Shown piece by piece: positions 5,496 through 7,332 of a DNA stretch of 7,332 nucleotides. The stretch is taken from the NCBI GenBank assembly GCA_958439775.1, contig CAUBWQ010000038.1, positions 1-7,332 on the forward strand. Direction: 5' to 3'. The position numbers and the translations under genes are program-made. The notes beneath the pieces are model-generated. The model did not search any database, had not been told where the DNA came from, and saw only the letters and a program-made list of their open reading frames with translations. Each line of letters starts with the position of its first letter. Within the stretch, counting starts at the first letter, position 1. The stretch is from an uncultured Collinsella sp. (GTDB lineage: Bacteria > Actinomycetota > Coriobacteriia > Coriobacteriales > Coriobacteriaceae).

Positions 5496-5896
5496 GGACT
5501 GAAACCGTCTTCATTGGCAAGTGGGGCTCGGGCCTGGGCATCTACAAGGCGAAAACGCGTTCCCATGCGCTCGTAGGAGGCATGAAGTGCCTCGAGATGA
5601 GATAGGATGTCTGCCGGAGCTCCCTGTATCTCCATCTCGACTGAGCCGTCTTCCATGTTACGCACCCAGCCGGTGAGTGCGCGTGCCTGCGCGAGGTTGG
5701 TGTTGGTAAAGCGAAAACCAACGCCTTGGACTTGCCCCGCCCAGCGCAGGAAATAACGCAGGGGAGTGTCTTGAGTGGCCTCGTCGCTTGCAAGCACGGT
5801 AAGCCTGCGGCGCAGCTCGAGCTCGACGTTTGACGGTTTTTGAGGCTCTCGACTGCCGCCGGTGACGCTGGAGAAGAACGTATCGAAGAGGCCCAT
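5486..5896 (-). CDS. Acylphosphatase-domain protein
   Basis: A 136-aa protein with a C-terminal acylphosphatase domain (hydrolysis of acyl-phosphates to carboxylate and phosphate, cytosolic). The signature GQVQGVGFRF (about residues 54-63) gives the phosphate-binding Arg R62, and GWVRN (76-80) gives the catalytic Asn N80. Their 18-residue spacing equals R23/N41 of muscle acylphosphatase. DGSVEMEIQG follows as usual. About 46 residues precede the domain, including GLFDTFFSSVTGG and a charged ELELRRRL stretch, so the protein is longer than the normal ~90 aa. The ATG at 5896 lies 2 bp after the oxidoreductase stop codon, with only a weak ribosome binding site (CAGG), which suggests translational coupling. 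A longer open frame continues upstream to 6031 but overlaps the oxidoreductase and looks unlike protein. Confidence 0.88.
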   Translation of the reverse strand: MGLFDTFFSSVTGGSREPQKPSNVELELRRRLTVLASDEATQDTPLRYFLRWAGQVQGVGFRFTNTNLAQARALTGWVRNMEDGSVEMEIQGAPADILSHLEALHASYERMGTRFRLVDAQARAPLANEDGFSPHY

Positions 5897-5898
5897 CG

Positions 5899-7005
5899 CT
5901 ATGCCTGCTTGCCTGCGTCGGCCGGGAAGGTTATGCCGGCCTGCTGACGCACGGCATCCATGATGTGTAGTGAGACGAGCGTGACATCGCGGTAGTGGCC
6001 AAGCTCGTGGCGTCCCGCCGGGGTCTCCCAAATCTCTTCCTTGACGTTATCGATGCCGCCGATGGCGGTGATAAAGTCTGTGAGTTCGTATTCCATGGTG
6101 TTGCTCGATTTGGGCAGGTCGAGCACGCGGCCGTTGTCGCCCTGTTCGCGCGGCGCCTCGGTCGCCGAGCCGCGTACGACGTTGCCGCGATAGTCGATGC
6201 GGACGTTGCGGGGCGTTGACAGATGGTCAATCTGGATAGTGCCACGCTCGCCTTCGATCTGCGAGGGCAGTAGGTCATTCGTAATTTTGGAGTGCGCGAG
6301 CTCGACGGAGATGCGGCCTCCGCCATAGCTGGCGAGGATGGAACCGCAGCCGTCGATGGGGCCGTGCGTGAGCTGTCGCGTGGTGGGGTCGAGCAGAGTA
6401 GTCATGCTCGTAAGGCCGGAGGGCATGCCGAAAATCTCGACCATGGGCTCGACGGCGTAGACGCCAATGTCCATGAGGGAACCCGATGCCATATTGCAGT
6501 CGAAGATATTGGTGGCGCGTCCCGCGAGAATCTCGTTGTAGCGCGAGGAATACTTGCCAAAGCGCAATGAGGCGCGGCGGATGGGGGCGATCTCGCCCAG
6601 GGCGTCCTCGATGGCGTGGAAGGCGGGATCGTGGAGGGGACGCATGGCTTCGAGGGCCACGACACCTGCTGCCTCGGCAGCGCGGAAGACTTCCAGCGCC
6701 TGCGCTTCGGTGGCGCAGAAGGGTTTCTCGACGATGACGTGCTTGCCACCGGCGATGCAGGCAAGGGCCTGCTCGTAGTGAAGTGCGTTAGGGCTGCCGA
6801 TATAGACGGCGTCGACGTCGGCGGCTACCGCAAGCTCATCGAGTGACGTAAAGTTTCGCTCACCACCGCGCTCGGCGGTAAAGGCAGTACCGCGATTGGC
6901 GTCGCGTGAAAGCGTGCCCACAAACGCGGCTTGGTCGTTGGCGTTGACGACCTGGATAAAGTCGTCGGTAATCATGGATGTGCCGATGGTTGCGATACGC
7001 AACAT
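5899..7005 (-). CDS. Gfo/Idh/MocA-family NAD(P)-dependent oxidoreductase
   Basis: A 368-aa dehydrogenase of the Gfo/Idh/MocA family, which oxidises or reduces sugars, inositols and related cyclic polyols. The Rossmann fold starts at residue 2 with LRIATIGTSMITDDFI, a GTS-type variant of the GxGxxG loop. The family's EKP motif is at 93-95 (VIVEKPFCAT, catalytic Lys K94). The C-terminal α/β domain shows SGSLMDIGVYAVEPM (175-188), the usual catalytic-domain signature with D179 and Y183. I start at the ATG at 7005, preceded by AGGGGGACAC; the frame continues further upstream across the rnhA end but without homology. It lies 73 bp after the RNase HI stop and directly before the acylphosphatase gene on the same strand. 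The substrate cannot be assigned. Confidence 0.93.
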   Translation of the reverse strand: MLRIATIGTSMITDDFIQVVNANDQAAFVGTLSRDANRGTAFTAERGGERNFTSLDELAVAADVDAVYIGSPNALHYEQALACIAGGKHVIVEKPFCATEAQALEVFRAAEAAGVVALEAMRPLHDPAFHAIEDALGEIAPIRRASLRFGKYSSRYNEILAGRATNIFDCNMASGSLMDIGVYAVEPMVEIFGMPSGLTSMTTLLDPTTRQLTHGPIDGCGSILASYGGGRISVELAHSKITNDLLPSQIEGERGTIQIDHLSTPRNVRIDYRGNVVRGSATEAPREQGDNGRVLDLPKSSNTMEYELTDFITAIGGIDNVKEEIWETPAGRHELGHYRDVTLVSLHIMDAVRQQAGITFPADAGKQA

Positions 7006-7078
7006 GTGTCCCCCTTGCGTTGTTTGGCTTACAGGACGAGTGTAGCGCGGGAGGACACAAAAGCGTGCGAAAACGCCG

Positions 7079-7332
7079 TTACAGGTCGCTCTCGTTAAAG
7101 CCGGTGTCGATATCGAGATTGGCTCCGTCGGCCGCGGTGGTGGCGAGCTCGTCGCAGCGCTCATTGAGCTCGTGGCCGGCATGCCCCTTAACCCAGATGA
7201 ACTCCACCTTATGCTTATTCTTTGCGGCAAGCAGGCGCTCCCATAGGTCGCGGTTCTTGACGGGCTGCTTGTTGGCGGTTTTCCATCCGCGCTTTTTCCG
7301 GCGCGGGGCCTGCGGTGTGCAAACGGCAGAGG
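7079..7332 (-). CDS. rnhA: Ribonuclease HI, C-terminal part (runs off the window)
   Basis: The last ~83 residues of RNase HI, which cleaves the RNA strand of RNA-DNA hybrids. The segment [20 protein letters not shown] closely matches E. coli RNase HI, as does [20 protein letters not shown], which contains the counterparts of H124 (second His of GHAGH) and D134 (CDELA). It ends TGFNESDL before TAA at 7081-7079. The catalytic residues D10, E48 and D70 lie beyond the window. The ~13 residues before KKRGW read unlike the family (APRRKK where a Trp is usual); this may be divergence or an indel near the edge. Confidence 0.9.
   Translation of the reverse strand, partial: SAVCTPQAPRRKKRGWKTANKQPVKNRDLWERLLAAKNKHKVEFIWVKGHAGHELNERCDELATTAADGANLDIDTGFNESDL

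Noticed and set aside
5897..6031. N-terminal extension of the acylphosphatase into the oxidoreductase gene
   Set aside because: The upstream 45 codons read as Arg/His/Pro-rich shadow sequence and overlap conserved oxidoreductase codons; the ATG at 5896 gives a sensible 2-bp gap.
7020..7078. Possible promoter (TACACT) in the rnhA-oxidoreductase gap
   Set aside because: No -35 element lies at acceptable spacing; TTGTGT is only 10 nt away.
7006..7230. Upstream extension of the oxidoreductase to an ATG at 7230
   Set aside because: It overlaps the conserved end of RNase HI in another frame and lacks homology, while the ATG at 7005 begins the Rossmann fold and has a good ribosome binding site.
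1..7332. Mobile element, CRISPR array, toxin-antitoxin or defence island
   Set aside because: No transposase, integrase, direct-repeat array, or paired small genes are visible; all genes belong to metabolic, chaperone or regulatory families.

Overview
The window looks like ordinary chromosome from a GC-rich (around 60%), low-redundancy bacterial genome. Codon use, the mixture of families and the fol-associated HD protein with a Cys-rich tail suggest a gut Actinobacteriota of the Coriobacteriia, such as Collinsella. That assignment is an inference from general resemblance and no marker gene proves it. There are no mobile elements, CRISPR arrays, tRNAs or rRNAs, and no stretch over 300 bases lacks a gene.

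Left part (1-1105, + strand): the end of a folate-biosynthesis cluster, with an HD-domain phosphohydrolase followed by folB (dihydroneopterin aldolase). folB is split by a frameshift near 907-919. Facing it on the minus strand (1112-2956) are a YgjP/SprT-like zinc metalloprotease gene, also frameshifted (near 1333-1360), and an intact M19 membrane-dipeptidase-family gene. A GC-rich 12-bp perfect hairpin lies between those two.

Middle (2957-4966, + strand): a divergent intergenic region carries a probable promoter for a tightly linked pair, a SlyD-type FKBP prolyl isomerase and a UreE-like metallochaperone. The two genes are 3 bp apart and a strong terminator hairpin ends the unit. No urease or hydrogenase gene is in view, so the pair may serve a different nickel enzyme or one encoded elsewhere. 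A Cof-type HAD phosphatase follows on the same strand.

Right part (4967-7332, minus strand): reading from right to left, the 3' end of RNase HI, a Gfo/Idh/MocA oxidoreductase, an acylphosphatase-domain protein 2 bp after it, and a PerR-type Fur regulator. The PerR protein keeps all five expected regulatory metal ligands and both structural CxxC pairs, and a PerR-box-like palindrome overlaps its putative promoter. The 77-bp gap between the convergent HAD and perR genes is almost filled by one long imperfect stem-loop.

Most of the window is housekeeping or widespread accessory metabolism. The points most worth a second look are the slyD-ureE-like pair without urease, the HD protein beside folB as a candidate for the unassigned pterin dephosphorylation step, the long hairpin at 4971-5039, and two frameshifts in adjacent conserved genes, which may be real decay or assembly error.
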